Shown here in pieces: positions 54,866-64,000 of a stretch of 64,000 nt of DNA. The translations under genes were made by a program, and so were the position numbers. Each line of letters starts with the position of its first letter. Position 1 is the first letter of the stretch. Origin of the DNA: Zanthoxylum bungeanum (lineage: Eukaryota > Streptophyta > Magnoliopsida > Sapindales > Rutaceae); NCBI GenBank assembly GCA_019454045.1, contig SKCR01033469.1, positions 372,001 to 436,000 on the forward strand. Reading direction: 5' to 3'. Under the pieces are notes generated by a model. That model saw only the letters and a list, made by a program, of their open reading frames with translations, made no database searches and was not told the origin of the DNA.

Positions 54866-56617
54866 TGATAAGTGGTAAATGTATCACTATTTCCCACTCA
54901 TTTGACCTAATATTTTGTATAGTTTATTCAGTTTTGTGAATATTTTTATGTGTTTTGTGTTATTTTGTAGATAAATAAAGTTTCAGGACTCTCTGGAATC
55001 AAATCAGGGCCAAAACAGTGAAAAACGAATAAAAGGGTAAAATTATCATTTAGCGTATCGCGACAGCTAACGTGCACCGGGAGCCTTTTAAAATGTGCCG
55101 GGACACGTGTCAAAATCTGAGAAGTTTGATCTTGCGAACGTGCATCGGATCTTGCTAACGTGCGCCTGCCATGTGTCACCATCACATGTTGCCGACAATC
55201 GCCATCGCCACGTGTCAGCCACGTGGCATCCATATCAGTCACTTGCCGAGTCAGCGTGCCACGTGTCAGCCACGTCATCATCAGCCAATCATCTCGTGAC
55301 ATATGTCAAAATCACACGGTGCCGACAATCAACATCACCACGTGTCGCCACGTCATCGCCATGTCAGCATAATTATTGAGTTAATCATCCAAATCTGCCA
55401 CGTGTTAGCATTCTATTGGGCCCGTGCCGCATCAGCAGATAAGAAATCAAAGCAGCCAATGAGCGTCTGCCATGTCATCGCATCGCGACGCGCAAAATTT
55501 GTCACGTCGCGACGCGTGGCACCTATCGATCCCTGTAAATTCAGCTTGAAATTTCGGTTTCAGATGTACATTCCCCTCTGAATTCTCTGATATTAATAAA
55601 ATTAATTTGGTTTTAACCTGACAAAGCAAGGATACCGCCTGGTTGGTCGGTTGGTAATTAATTATTAATTTGACTTAATCAGGTTACCGCCTATATGGCT
55701 GGTTGGTAATATAACACAAGTTAATATATTATATTAAGGGAGATATCTAAAATAGTAGTAATAAAAGTGGATCCTTTAACCCTAGCATTTTCTTTTATTG
55801 TACTTTTTCCTTTTTAATTTCTAGCATTTACTTTTCAGCATTTTACTTCATGTCTTTTATTTTTAAGTTTTTACTAGTTGTAAATATGTGTCGTAGCTAA
55901 GCCCGTTATCTGGGGTTGTGATGAAATCCAATATCACCAGTTTATAATGGGTTATTTTAGAGTTTCGGTAATACAAAGGTTTACTTATTAAGTCTTAAGC
56001 TTAATGCTTTTTATTAACTAGCCACTAATAAGATTGATCGGGTAAACTTAAAATAAACTTGACGAATGAATTTTAGGTTTAAGACCCTAGACTTAATAGC
56101 CCACGATTTTCCTTGAGGATAAATAACCCTTTAATAGATTTTCTTACAGGATAGACATATACCTGTCGGGCGGGGGTAACCACAATTGGAACTTAGTCTT
56201 AATGAATCCATGTAATTTGATTAACATAGACTTATGATGTAATTAGGTTACACTGGGTATTTGCATCCGACCATCGACAGAGGCTTTTGCAGAATTTCGT
56301 GTTCTAGGTTAGTAAACCAATATATTACACAAACATGAAATAACCACTTCATCTTTGAAAAGATATTGGAAGAAATCACAACCCTAGATAGTTTTATAAA
56401 TTTGAATTTTCCTCAACCTATTTTTGTGTCATTTTATTTACTTGTTTTAATTCTTAAAGTCGCCACACATCAAACAATCAATCCATTAGATACTTGTAAA
56501 CATTTAACTTCAAAAATTGATAATAAAAGGTTTTAAGTCCTCGTGGGATCGATACTTTTTATACTACTTGAACGATACGTGTGCTTGCGTTATACGCGTG
56601 TGATTACGCACCGGTCA
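54866..56617 (+). repeat. Athila-1 3' LTR
   Basis: The LTR is 1752 bp, TGATAAGTGGTAAATG...CCGGTCA. It differs strongly from the Athila-2 LTR in its middle: 55,060-55,520 is rich in 'cacgtgtc' and 'cgccacgt' words, absent there. It shares the 'aaccaacc/ggcggt' units (55,628-55,710, here as 'accgcct..tggttgg') and the terminal 'gcttgcgttatacg'. The bases gccgg at 56,618 may be the right TSD. Confidence 0.93.
55060..55520 (+). repeat. CACGTGTC-rich segment in the Athila-1 LTR
   Basis: At least eight occurrences of 'cacgtg' or 'ccacgt(g/c)' with 'tgccgacaatc' and 'gccacgtcat' repeated in loose order. CACGTG is the G-box core bound by plant bZIP and bHLH factors, so a promoter role is conceivable but not shown. 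Confidence 0.6.
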
Positions 56618-56724
56618 GCCGGGCCCGAGCTTTTTTATTTGAGCCTAGTCCGGGCCCTCATTTTGAAGCTCGGCCCAGACTTTTTTCTCCCTGGGCCGGG
56701 GCTTTTTTGCCATGTATAGCCCTG
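56618..56724. mobile_element. End of a hAT-like DNA transposon (remnant)
   Basis: GC-rich 'gccgggcccgagc', 'cgggccctc', 'ggcccag' and 'gggccggggc' words separated by T-runs, ending CCATGTATAGCCCTG (reverse complement CAGGGCTATACATGG). This resembles plant hAT termini with GGCCCGG subterminal repeats and a CAGGGCT terminal repeat. Tat gag homology starts directly after it. Only one end is in the window. agcttgga (56,725-56,732) would be the 8-bp TSD. Confidence 0.5.
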
Positions 56725-56732
56725 AGCTTGGA

Positions 56733-57370
56733 AGTTCTGGAGCTTCTAAACAAATGGAATTTGAAAGACTTACTCACAGATAAAGGCAAAGCTACGTTGG
56801 CCTGACGTGACGACAGAGACGAATAGAGAGACAGCCGCCAGCCACCACCGCTAATCAATAATACAATGAACTTCATTTCAGGCGGATCTGAAGTCAATTG
56901 TGTTTCGTACTCAGCCTCTAAAAGATACACATGAGCAGCTGCTGTGGTAATGCCTCACTCTACAATGTCGATAGATGGGATGTTCACTAACCTGACAATC
57001 GAATTCACAAACGACAACAGCTCTAGTCGGATGAACCTTCACCACGACGTCATTGCAAGTTGCTAACTTCATGATCAAGCAGGTATTAGTCGATATCAGA
57101 TCTTCAACCAACATTACCTTCACCAATGCCCTAGCAAACATGATAGCAGAACTGGATAATATCAACCGGTGGTTGACTGCGCTGAAAGGGTTCAGTGGTG
57201 AACAAAAGTTCACTTTGGGAGAAATATCTCTCCGAGTCTACGCCAGAGGGATCAACAAAATCACCACCTCATTGGTCTTGGATTGTCCCTTACCCTACAA
57301 CTTGATTGTTGGTCGACCTTGGATTCATGATATGAGGGAAATCTCTTTTACCTACCACCAAGTGTTGTAA
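56733..57370 (+). pseudogene. Tat gag C-terminus and protease
   Basis: Gag end: 'LLNKWNLKDLLTDKGKATLA' and 'NNTMNFISGGSEVN' (56,737-56,900), standard for Tat elements. Protease (57,053-57,370): 'VANFMIKQVLVDIRSSTNITF', where the catalytic D-x-GSS is changed to DIRSS, then 'LKGFSGEQ', 'LPYNLIVGRPWIHDM' and 'STYHQV'-like end. Stops in gag and the altered active site indicate loss of function. Confidence 0.85.
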
Positions 57371-58450
57371 TTCCCCACCAAGTGGGGTATCCAATAGATC
57401 AAAGGGGACCGGCTTGCCTCAAAGAGTTGCTATCAAATGACTCTTAAAGAAAAACACAAATCAGCATAGCAACTACAGGACGGATCTCGTGGGGCCGAGC
57501 AAGATCAACCCAACATTGAATAACTCAATGAGGTCCTAATTCATCCTCAATATTCAGACCATAAGGCCCAGATTGGAGCCTATCTTGAACCTAAGCTATG
57601 AGCTGAACTAATTGACTTCCTCAAAGAGTGACACAACTATATTTCATGGTCTCATGAAGAAATGATAGGTATAGATCCTGGGATGATGACCCACGAACTA
57701 CAGGTGGACCCAGATTACACCCATGTCTGGCAGAAAAAATGAGAAAAATTACCCCAGAAAGGAACCAAGTCATCAATGAGGAGGTTGAGAAACTGTTACA
57801 AACTGGAGCCATCAAATAAGTCCAATATCCATAGTGTCTTATGAACGTCGTCGTAGTTCGAATGATGAATGGGAAGTGGCGAGTCTGCATTGACTTCACT
57901 GAATTAAACAAGGCATGTCCAAAAGATTCATTCCATGTGCCTCATATTGATTCGATGGTCGATGCTACAGTTGGGCATGAGTTATTAAGCTTCATGGATG
58001 CATACTCGGGCTACAATAAAATCTTCATGCACCCAAACGACCAAGAGAAGACAACCTTCGTCACCAACAAAGGCAACTATTACTACAAAGTGATGCCATT
58101 CGGACTCAAGAATGTTGGAGCCACCTACCAACGTCTCGTGAACAAGATATTTTCCCACATGATTTGGAAGACAATGAAGGTCTATATAGATGACATGTTG
58201 GTGAAGTCATTGAAGGCCGAGCAACACCTAGAATACTTGGGCTAAGCATTCGACATTATGAGGAGATATGGTATGAAGCTGAACCCCACAAAATGCGCAT
58301 TCGGTGTTGCTTTGGGTAAGTTCATAGGCTACATGGTCACTCGACGTGGGATCGAAGCTAATCCTGATTAGATCAAATCCATCCTCAACATCCCCTCTCC
58401 CACTAGCCCAAAAGATGTCATGCGACTTGCAGGGAGGATCGCAGCTTTGA
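57371..58450 (+). pseudogene. Tat reverse transcriptase
   Basis: Pre-RT piece 'SWSHEEMIGIDPGMMTHEL' (57,640-57,700), then the RT core at 57,841-58,245: 'GKWRVCIDFTELNKACPKDSF', 'FMDAYSGYNKIFM', 'VMPFGLKNVGATYQRLVNKIF' and catalytic 'YIDDMLVKS' (near 58,185). Quoted blocks are the classic RT motifs in order. Stops occur at about 58,244 and 58,370, so it is inactive. Confidence 0.9.
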
Positions 58451-58469
58451 ACCGGTTCATCTATAAGTC

Positions 58470-58980
58470 TACAGATAAAAGTTTTTTATTCTTCTATGCC
58501 CTCAAAAAAGCAAAGAACTTTGAATGGACCCCAGTCTGTGAATAAGCTTTAAAGGAACATAAAATGTACTTGACCACTTCACCACTCCTTTCAGAGCCAG
58601 TCGACAATGAAAGGCTCTTCCTCTATTTAAGGGTTTCAGATCAAGCCATCAGTGCAGTCGTGATCAGAGAGGAAGAAGGGACACAACTCTCATTCTACTA
58701 TGTAAGTAAATCTCTGCTCGACGCGGAGACACGCTACACATAAATGGAGAAGTTGGCAATTGCTCTATTAACAGCGGCTCGGATGCTAAGCCCTTACTTT
58801 CAAGGGCATCCAATCAATGTCCACACTTCTTACCCCTTGATAAGCATATTACATAAACCCGAACTCTCTGGGAGATTAGTGAAATAGGCTGTGGAGCTTG
58901 GAGAACACGAAATCACTTACCAGCCACAGACCACGATCAAATCTCAAGCATTAGTCGACTTCGTGGTCGACTTCAGCCCC
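58470..58980 (+). pseudogene. Tat RNase H (first)
   Basis: Fragments 'FFYALKKAKNFEWTP', 'LYLRVSDQAISAVVIREE', 'QLSFYYVSKSLLDAETRYT' and 'EKLAIALLTAARMLSPYFQGH' match the RNase H that follows RT in gypsy elements. Four stops. Confidence 0.85.
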
Positions 58981-59019
58981 AGCCTACAAGTCCTCGCTGA
59001 ATTAGAAGTCCAATATATT

Positions 59020-59345
59020 GAGTCGACGCCTACTTGGAAACTTACAGTCGACAGATCTAGCAAAAAGTGAGGATGCAGGCATGGAATCATGATCACTACC
59101 TCAGAAGGTGACATACTACAACAACAAACACTTAAGTGTGGCTTCAAGGCCACCAATAATGAAGCTGGGTATGAAGCTCTAGTAGTCAGATTGAATTTGG
59201 ATAAGGACTTAGGGGCTAAGAAGATAAAAGTCAAGTCAAACTCTCAGCTTATAGTGAACCAATTCCAAGGGTTGTATTAAGCAAGAGACTCGTAAATGGC
59301 CTCATACTTGAAAAAGGTAAAAGAACTTTAGTCGACATTTGAGGA
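59020..59345 (+). pseudogene. Tat archaeal-type RNase H (second)
   Basis: 'LTVDRSS' (usually VDGSS), 'GIMITTSEGDILQQ', 'FKATNNEAGYEALVVRLNL', 'VKSNSQLIVNQFQGLY' and 'ASYLKKVKEL'. These are the active-site blocks (D, E, D) of the extra aRNH domain acquired by the Tat lineage. Stops at about 59,069 and 59,280. Confidence 0.85.
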
Positions 59346-59639
59346 ACTCAAGATATCATAAGTTCCTAGGACCAAAAAACACTCATGAAGATGCCTTGGT
59401 GACACTCAGTTAGATAATGCAAGGTGACATAACTCAATATATTCTAGTGGTATATTTACAATGGCCAGCCATCTGGAAGGAGGAAGCTAAGATTGTCGCC
59501 TTAATCATTCCGGCCGACTCTCGGATGACTCCACTGGTGAAATATTTGCAAGAAGGCTCACTACCACAAGATAGAATTGAAGGCTAAAAGATCCAATGCC
59601 AAGCTGTAAGGATCACTCTTTATGATAACTAGATCCTCG

Positions 59640-60749
59640 AGCGGTCTTTCTCCTGCCCTTACCTCAAGTGCCTTCATCCCGAGGAAGCACACGACGTGTT
59701 AGCAGAATTACATGAGGGAGAATGTGGGAATCACATTGGAGGAAGAAGCCTCGTATGCCGAGCCCACACTGAAGGTACTATTGGCCCACCATACGAGCAA
59801 ACACAGTATATTTCACCTATAAATGTGAGAAATGTCAAAGGTTCACCCCAGTCTCACACCTACCACTAGAAAGGCTCAATCCCATTCTTTTTTCTTGGCC
59901 ATTCATGAAATGGGGGATGTATGTCGTGGGAAAACTCCCAACCGCCCCTGACCAACGAGTCTACATGTTTCCACTCACATACTACTACTCCAAATGGATT
60001 GAAGACGAAGCTTTCGCCAAGATACGAGAACGAGAAGTACAAATCTTTGTTTGGAAGAACATCATATGTCGATTCGGGTTACCAAGAGAGATTGTGACAG
60101 ATAATGGTTCTCAATTTATTAGCTACCATTTCCAAGACTTTTGCAAGGATTGAGGTATCAAACTCATCATCTCAACCCCACGCTTCCCATAAGCCAATGG
60201 TCAAGCCGAGTCTCCCCACAAGACTATTATGGAAACTATGAATAAAAGATTGGAAAAGGCAAAAGGGGCATTGGCAGACTAGCTCCTAGGAATCTTGTGG
60301 TCTTACAGAACCACAGCTCGTTCGTCGATTGGAGAAACCCCATTCTCACTATCATTTAGAGTCGAGGCAGTCATCCTAGTAAAAGAAAACATACCATCCA
60401 TATGGCTCGAAGAAGACTCCAATTGACAGCTTATAAACCACAGCATTGATACCATTGACAAGTTAAGAGAAAATGCTTCCATACGACTTGCAGCACATCA
60501 ACAAAGGATGTCGAGATACTTCAACAAGAACATCAGATGTCGAACGTTCAAAGAAGGAGAATAAGTCTTATGCAAAGTATTCCAAAACACCAAGGAAGTT
60601 GGAGATGGAAAACTTGGCCCTGCATGGGAAGGCCTATACATCATTACTAACGTCGTTAGACAATGAGCCTACAAGTTGAAAACTAAAGATGGCAGACCCA
60701 TTCAACACAGTTGGAACGCCATATATCTCAAGCAATTCTACAGGTAGAT
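59640..60749 (+). pseudogene. Tat integrase
   Basis: Zinc-binding part near 59,690-59,860 ('GECGNHIGGRSL', 'CEKCQRF'), core at 59,905-60,153 with 'YSKWIEDEAFAKI' and 'IVTDNGSQFIS' (catalytic Asp), then 'NGQAES'-like and 'KRLEKAKG' near 60,200-60,260, and the C-terminal 'GPAWEGLYII' block ending about 60,749. Multiple stops. It joins cDNA to host DNA in active relatives. Confidence 0.85.
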
Positions 60750-61229
60750 CTTATGAATAAGAGTCATAAACCAGCCTCTCGACTAGTGACTGTTCTTTGA
60801 CTAGGGGACAAAGAGACTACTTTGTAGACTTTTTCACTTTGGATTTGTTTAATTTTTTTATGGTTTCATAAAAAATAAGGAAGTATCTACGTGTCATTCT
60901 GTAATAAAAATTACAGGTTCAAGCGACACTTAGAAATAAGAACTTATATACATCAAGATAAAGAGAAAAGTTTTTAAAACTTGGCACCATCAGCTATCAA
61001 AATTACAAGTTCAAGGAAAAGTAAATCTTCAGTCTTCAATGGCTTCAAATTTCGGAACCTCAGCAGGGGAAATGATAGCAGTATGGGCATCTTGAACATC
61101 AGAGCGTGTGCGATATCAGTTTCCAGTGGCTGACTTTCTTTTCAACAAGATCATTCACCAAATTTTATGGTATTCTCTTCAGCTCCTTTGAGAATCTCCT
61201 CCGGCTCTGCTAACTCCCTCTCTATTGTA
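60750..61229. other. Tat spacer between integrase and antisense gene
   Basis: AT-rich stretch with a T-run near 60,853 and 'attacaggttcaag/attacaagttcaag' repeated at 60,910 and 61,003. No gene seen. Confidence 0.5.
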
Positions 61230-63287
61230 ACTTTTCCCTCTTAGAATCATTTCAGCTTCTTCAATCTCTTCATCCGACGAAGAAATCCCAACTTCATGTC
61301 GCTCTTACTTCCTTATTCAATTTTGGGGGCCTGAATCTTATGCGCGCCTGCGAAGAATTACTTCATCAAGTTGCTAATCTCCGCTAAAATTCCTTCATAA
61401 GCGACTCCCTCTAGTTGCTCAGCCAGCTCATTCTTCTGTTTTGTAAGGAACTACACGTTTTCCTTGTAGGCCCCATTCTCGGCCTCAGAAACCTTTATTT
61501 CAAGCTTCAGCGTCGCTCGAGTCGACTTCAACTATTTCTCCAGTTCTTCCACCTTTTTGGCCTTCTTCTCAGAATCCCCCATTGCTGCCTTAAGCTCAGC
61601 GTTTTCTTTCCTTATAATTGTATTGGATTTCTCCACTTCCCGAATCCGCATCTGACTCGACTCGACAAATTCTTGAATGAACGGGTTGCATTTAAGAGTC
61701 TGGTATCACACATTAGTTAGCTCCCACTCGAAAAAAATGAAGGACAAAAGAAAAACTAAATTCTTAGAAAACATTACTTGATAATTCAAAGCTACGGCTT
61801 TCTTGATAGATTCCAAGGGCCCAGCTCCATTAGCCAATGCTCGTCTTCTTCAAGTAAGAGCCCCTTGACAAACTTCGTGATGCTAGAAGGATTAGAAATG
61901 ACAGTCAACCAATGTGGGATTCTGACAATGACGTTTTATAAATACTCATCCAGCTCGACCATGACTTTATACTTTTTCCAGGCAAATGTCATTTCGGTCG
62001 ACTGCATTGGCTCTTCAACATGAGCTCTAGATGAAGTGGTTTCTTTATCACCAGGAACTTTAACCTCCAAAGGCTTTTGCTTCTTCCTTTTGGCCTTCTT
62101 GCTCCTCATTTTGGCCTTCATTTCCTCAAAGGATGGCAGCTTGAACTGACCCGACATCATCTCAGCTACGCATAAAATCTCTTCAGGTGTTAGTGACTTT
62201 AAAAATTGCAGCCTTCCGAATATCAGCCGACATGACCAAGTACCTAATATGACGACCAAAATATATCTACAAGGGGCCAAAAGAGTACATTATGAATCGA
62301 AAATCTCTTTTCGTAACGCAGTCAATCTCAATCTCTTTTCATCCACGACGACTCTCCAATTTATCTCTGGTGCAGGCATACTAAGGATGAACTTGGTATT
62401 TGAGACGACTCGGCTTGTAGTATCGAAGGTTCTGTTACGCTGAAGACTTGCGAAGTAGAGGAAATAAGTTTTAGTGATACAAACAAAATATGTAAGGTTG
62501 AAAAGCATAGTAAAATACTCACTCGATGAATTCCAGTATTCAGGAATAAAACCAGCCCTAGTCGACCCAAAAACACTCTCATTTCTTACAAAGAAATAGT
62601 ATTTATTCCAGTCGCCCTTATCATTCGTCGTGAGCCACAATACTAAATGTTCTTTCTTCTATCGTAGATACAAAGTGTATCTACCATTTTCAGTCAGATG
62701 CTCCTTCAAATAATAGGTGTATAGCAAATACCTCACTCCAAATTCTACACCCAGCTCAAACGGCATGCACTCAATCGACAAAAGGATTCTCCATGTATTT
62801 GGCATCAGCTGAGATGGGGCTAACTCGTAGTGGTTCAAAACTTCCCAAACTAACTTGAGTATTGGGAACCTAAATCCATCAGTAAATGAGCGTTCATAAA
62901 AATTAATCCATCCATGTACTTTATAATCTATTCTCTTAGTCGACGTTGCTAATCTAACTTCTATAGACTGAGGAAACCTATACTTCAACTTCATTTCCCT
63001 CACTGATTGTTCCGTCAACTGACTAACTGGGTTCCTAGTTAATATATTCATCGGTTCACTAGTGCTCGGGATCCCACTCGACTCCCCAATGGGTGGAATT
63101 ATCTTGAGTGGTGTCGCGTCAGTTGCTATACCTAAAGGTGATTCGGCTATTATTATGGTCCCTCCCTCACCAATATCCCCATACGACCAATAAAAGTAAA
63201 CGTCCTCCTTGAGGAAAATATCATGGAGGATTCAATATACCTTTCAATTTGGACATCACTACTATCATGTGAACCTCCACTCGACAT
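61230..63287 (-). pseudogene. Antisense gene of the Tat element (Transposase_28-like protein)
   Basis: On the minus strand, from a possible ATG at 63,287. The block 63,051-62,530 reads 'FYERSFTDGFRFPILKLVW', 'YELAPSQLMPNTWRILLSIE' and 'DWNKYYFFVR', the pattern of the 'putative gypsy type transposon' family (PF04195) found as antisense additional ORF in Tat elements. There is one stop at 62,659 and a frameshift before 63,051. A GT-AG candidate intron spans 62,522-62,440. Further exons hold 'SLTPEEIL', a Lys-rich stretch near 62,085-62,125, and a heptad-like coiled coil (61,690-61,380: 'EKSNTIIRKENAELKAAM'). Function unknown even in intact relatives. Confidence 0.75.
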
Positions 63288-64000
63288 TTTCCAAATGATA
63301 AAACAACGAACAACTAAACTTTCTCAATCTCGACATCCTAAAGATCAAACTACCATAAACCTTAAACAAAATTCCAACAATTTCACCATAATCCTAAAGA
63401 TCAAACGACCTATTTGATTAAGAACTGCTTGAATCTACTTTATTAATAATTGAAGATATTGAAGAACATGAGGAAAGGTATGAGGAATACCTTAAGGATC
63501 ATGAGAGTTCTTCAAATTTACAAAACAAGATGATTTTCAGCAAATGAGGCAAATGAGCCTCCAAAATCTCTCTTATACTAATCTCATATTTTGGCGCCTC
63601 AAATTCTCACACGAAAATGCTTCGATACACTCGTTAGGGCTATCGTATCAGTTAAGCGAAGGCCTAAAACCTTCAAAGCCCATTTTCGTGAAACCTCTTG
63701 GAGGCCCAATGAATTCAGAAAGGGCTAGCCTAGTGGTCAATTAGGGGACTTGTAGAAAGGTAATTATCGTGGTAATTTCGAAGAGGACAACTTTTTGTGA
63801 AGATCTAGAATCTCCATATTCCCAATTCGATAGATGAAGAAACTTATTCTTTGATCCATAATTATCCCAGACAACATAACGTGGCTACTCGGGAAAGCCA
63901 TCGATTGCTCAAATGACATGGACCCTGACGACATGTATGAGCATCCCCACATTGTGGCCTTGTTCGTGATTTCATGTAGACAACATCATATGCCAAAAAT
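63288..64000. other. Right edge, no gene recognised
   Basis: AT-rich sequence upstream of the antisense gene; it may hold that gene's promoter and the start of the Tat 3' end. I could not find an LTR boundary or a supported reading frame. Confidence 0.5.

Larger units (their letters stand above)
40135..56617 (+). mobile_element. Athila-1, 5'-truncated Athila-type gypsy element carrying a LOG frame
   Basis: Plus-strand Ty3/gypsy element whose left part lies beyond Copia-0 and the window. In order it has RT, RNase H and integrase (40,135-42,550), ORF-X relic, LOG frame (split by Athila-2 at 43,599/52,987), a 1.27-kb 3' UTR with direct repeats, purine tract and 3' LTR (54,866-56,617). Pol order and the 'DDFSVFG' RT motif fit Athila. 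Everything from 43,600 to 52,986 belongs to Athila-2. Confidence 0.9.
56725..64000 (+). mobile_element. Tat-type Ty3/gypsy element, decayed, with antisense gene
   Basis: Plus-strand order: gag C-terminus, protease, RT, RNase H, archaeal-type RNase H, integrase (to about 60,749), then a gene on the minus strand (61,230-63,287). A second RNase H and an antisense ORF between integrase and 3' LTR are features of the Tat lineage (Grande, Retand, Ogre relatives). I found no LTR in the window; the element continues to the right. It is the outermost host of the nest. Confidence 0.85.

Overview
This window is plant nuclear DNA, almost certainly from a eudicot, and consists essentially of transposable elements nested inside one another. 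Evidence for a plant: Ty1/copia elements with PPTs of the aagtgggaga type, Ty3/gypsy elements of the Athila type (tRNA-Asp primer site, retropepsin DLGAS) and of the Tat type (extra archaeal-type RNase H, antisense gene), and an intronless LONELY GUY (LOG, cytokinin-activating) reading frame. I found no ordinary host gene, rRNA, tRNA gene or CRISPR array.

The nesting can be read from matching 5-bp target-site duplications (TSDs). The outermost unit is a decayed Tat-type gypsy element (about 56,725 to the right edge). Its gag carries the end of a hAT-like DNA transposon (56,618-56,724). Next comes Athila-1 (plus strand; 40,135-43,599, 52,992-53,592, then 3' UTR and 3' LTR to 56,617; its left part lies outside the window). 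Athila-1 is split twice. Within RT it is split by Copia-0 (3' LTR 38,222-40,134). Within its LOG frame it is split by Athila-2 (minus strand, 43,600-52,986, TSD ggtac). Copia-0 hosts Copia-1 (plus; 1-440, 10,214-14,108) and Copia-3 (minus, 14,391-37,455, TSD cacat). Copia-1 hosts the complete Copia-2 (441-10,213, TSD taagg). Copia-3 hosts a gag-only long-LTR element, TR-GAG (minus, 18,554-29,779, TSD gcaat), and a solo Athila-type LTR (31,513-33,541, TSD ctagg). The deepest path has six levels.

The main discovery candidate is the LOG frame carried downstream of integrase in both Athila copies, sense to each element, beside a second unidentified frame (ORF-X). This looks like a retrotransposon family that captured a processed hormone-enzyme transcript and amplified it. 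In Athila-1 the frame was still open when Athila-2 landed in it; in Athila-2 it is frameshifted but keeps more canonical residues.

Other notable structures are: a series of triloop inverted repeats present in all six copia LTRs; shared pol lesions in Copia-1, -2 and -3, suggesting a defective subfamily mobilised in trans; a 355-bp module shared by TR-GAG and Athila-2, the latter copy with an A-tail (minus strand) and probable TSD; two hairpin-plus-polypurine-tract modules in the Athila 3' region; and tandem arrays in TR-GAG. All coding genes in the window are relics except possibly the pre-insertion LOG frame of Athila-1. Lineage names come from motif recognition by eye, not from a search.
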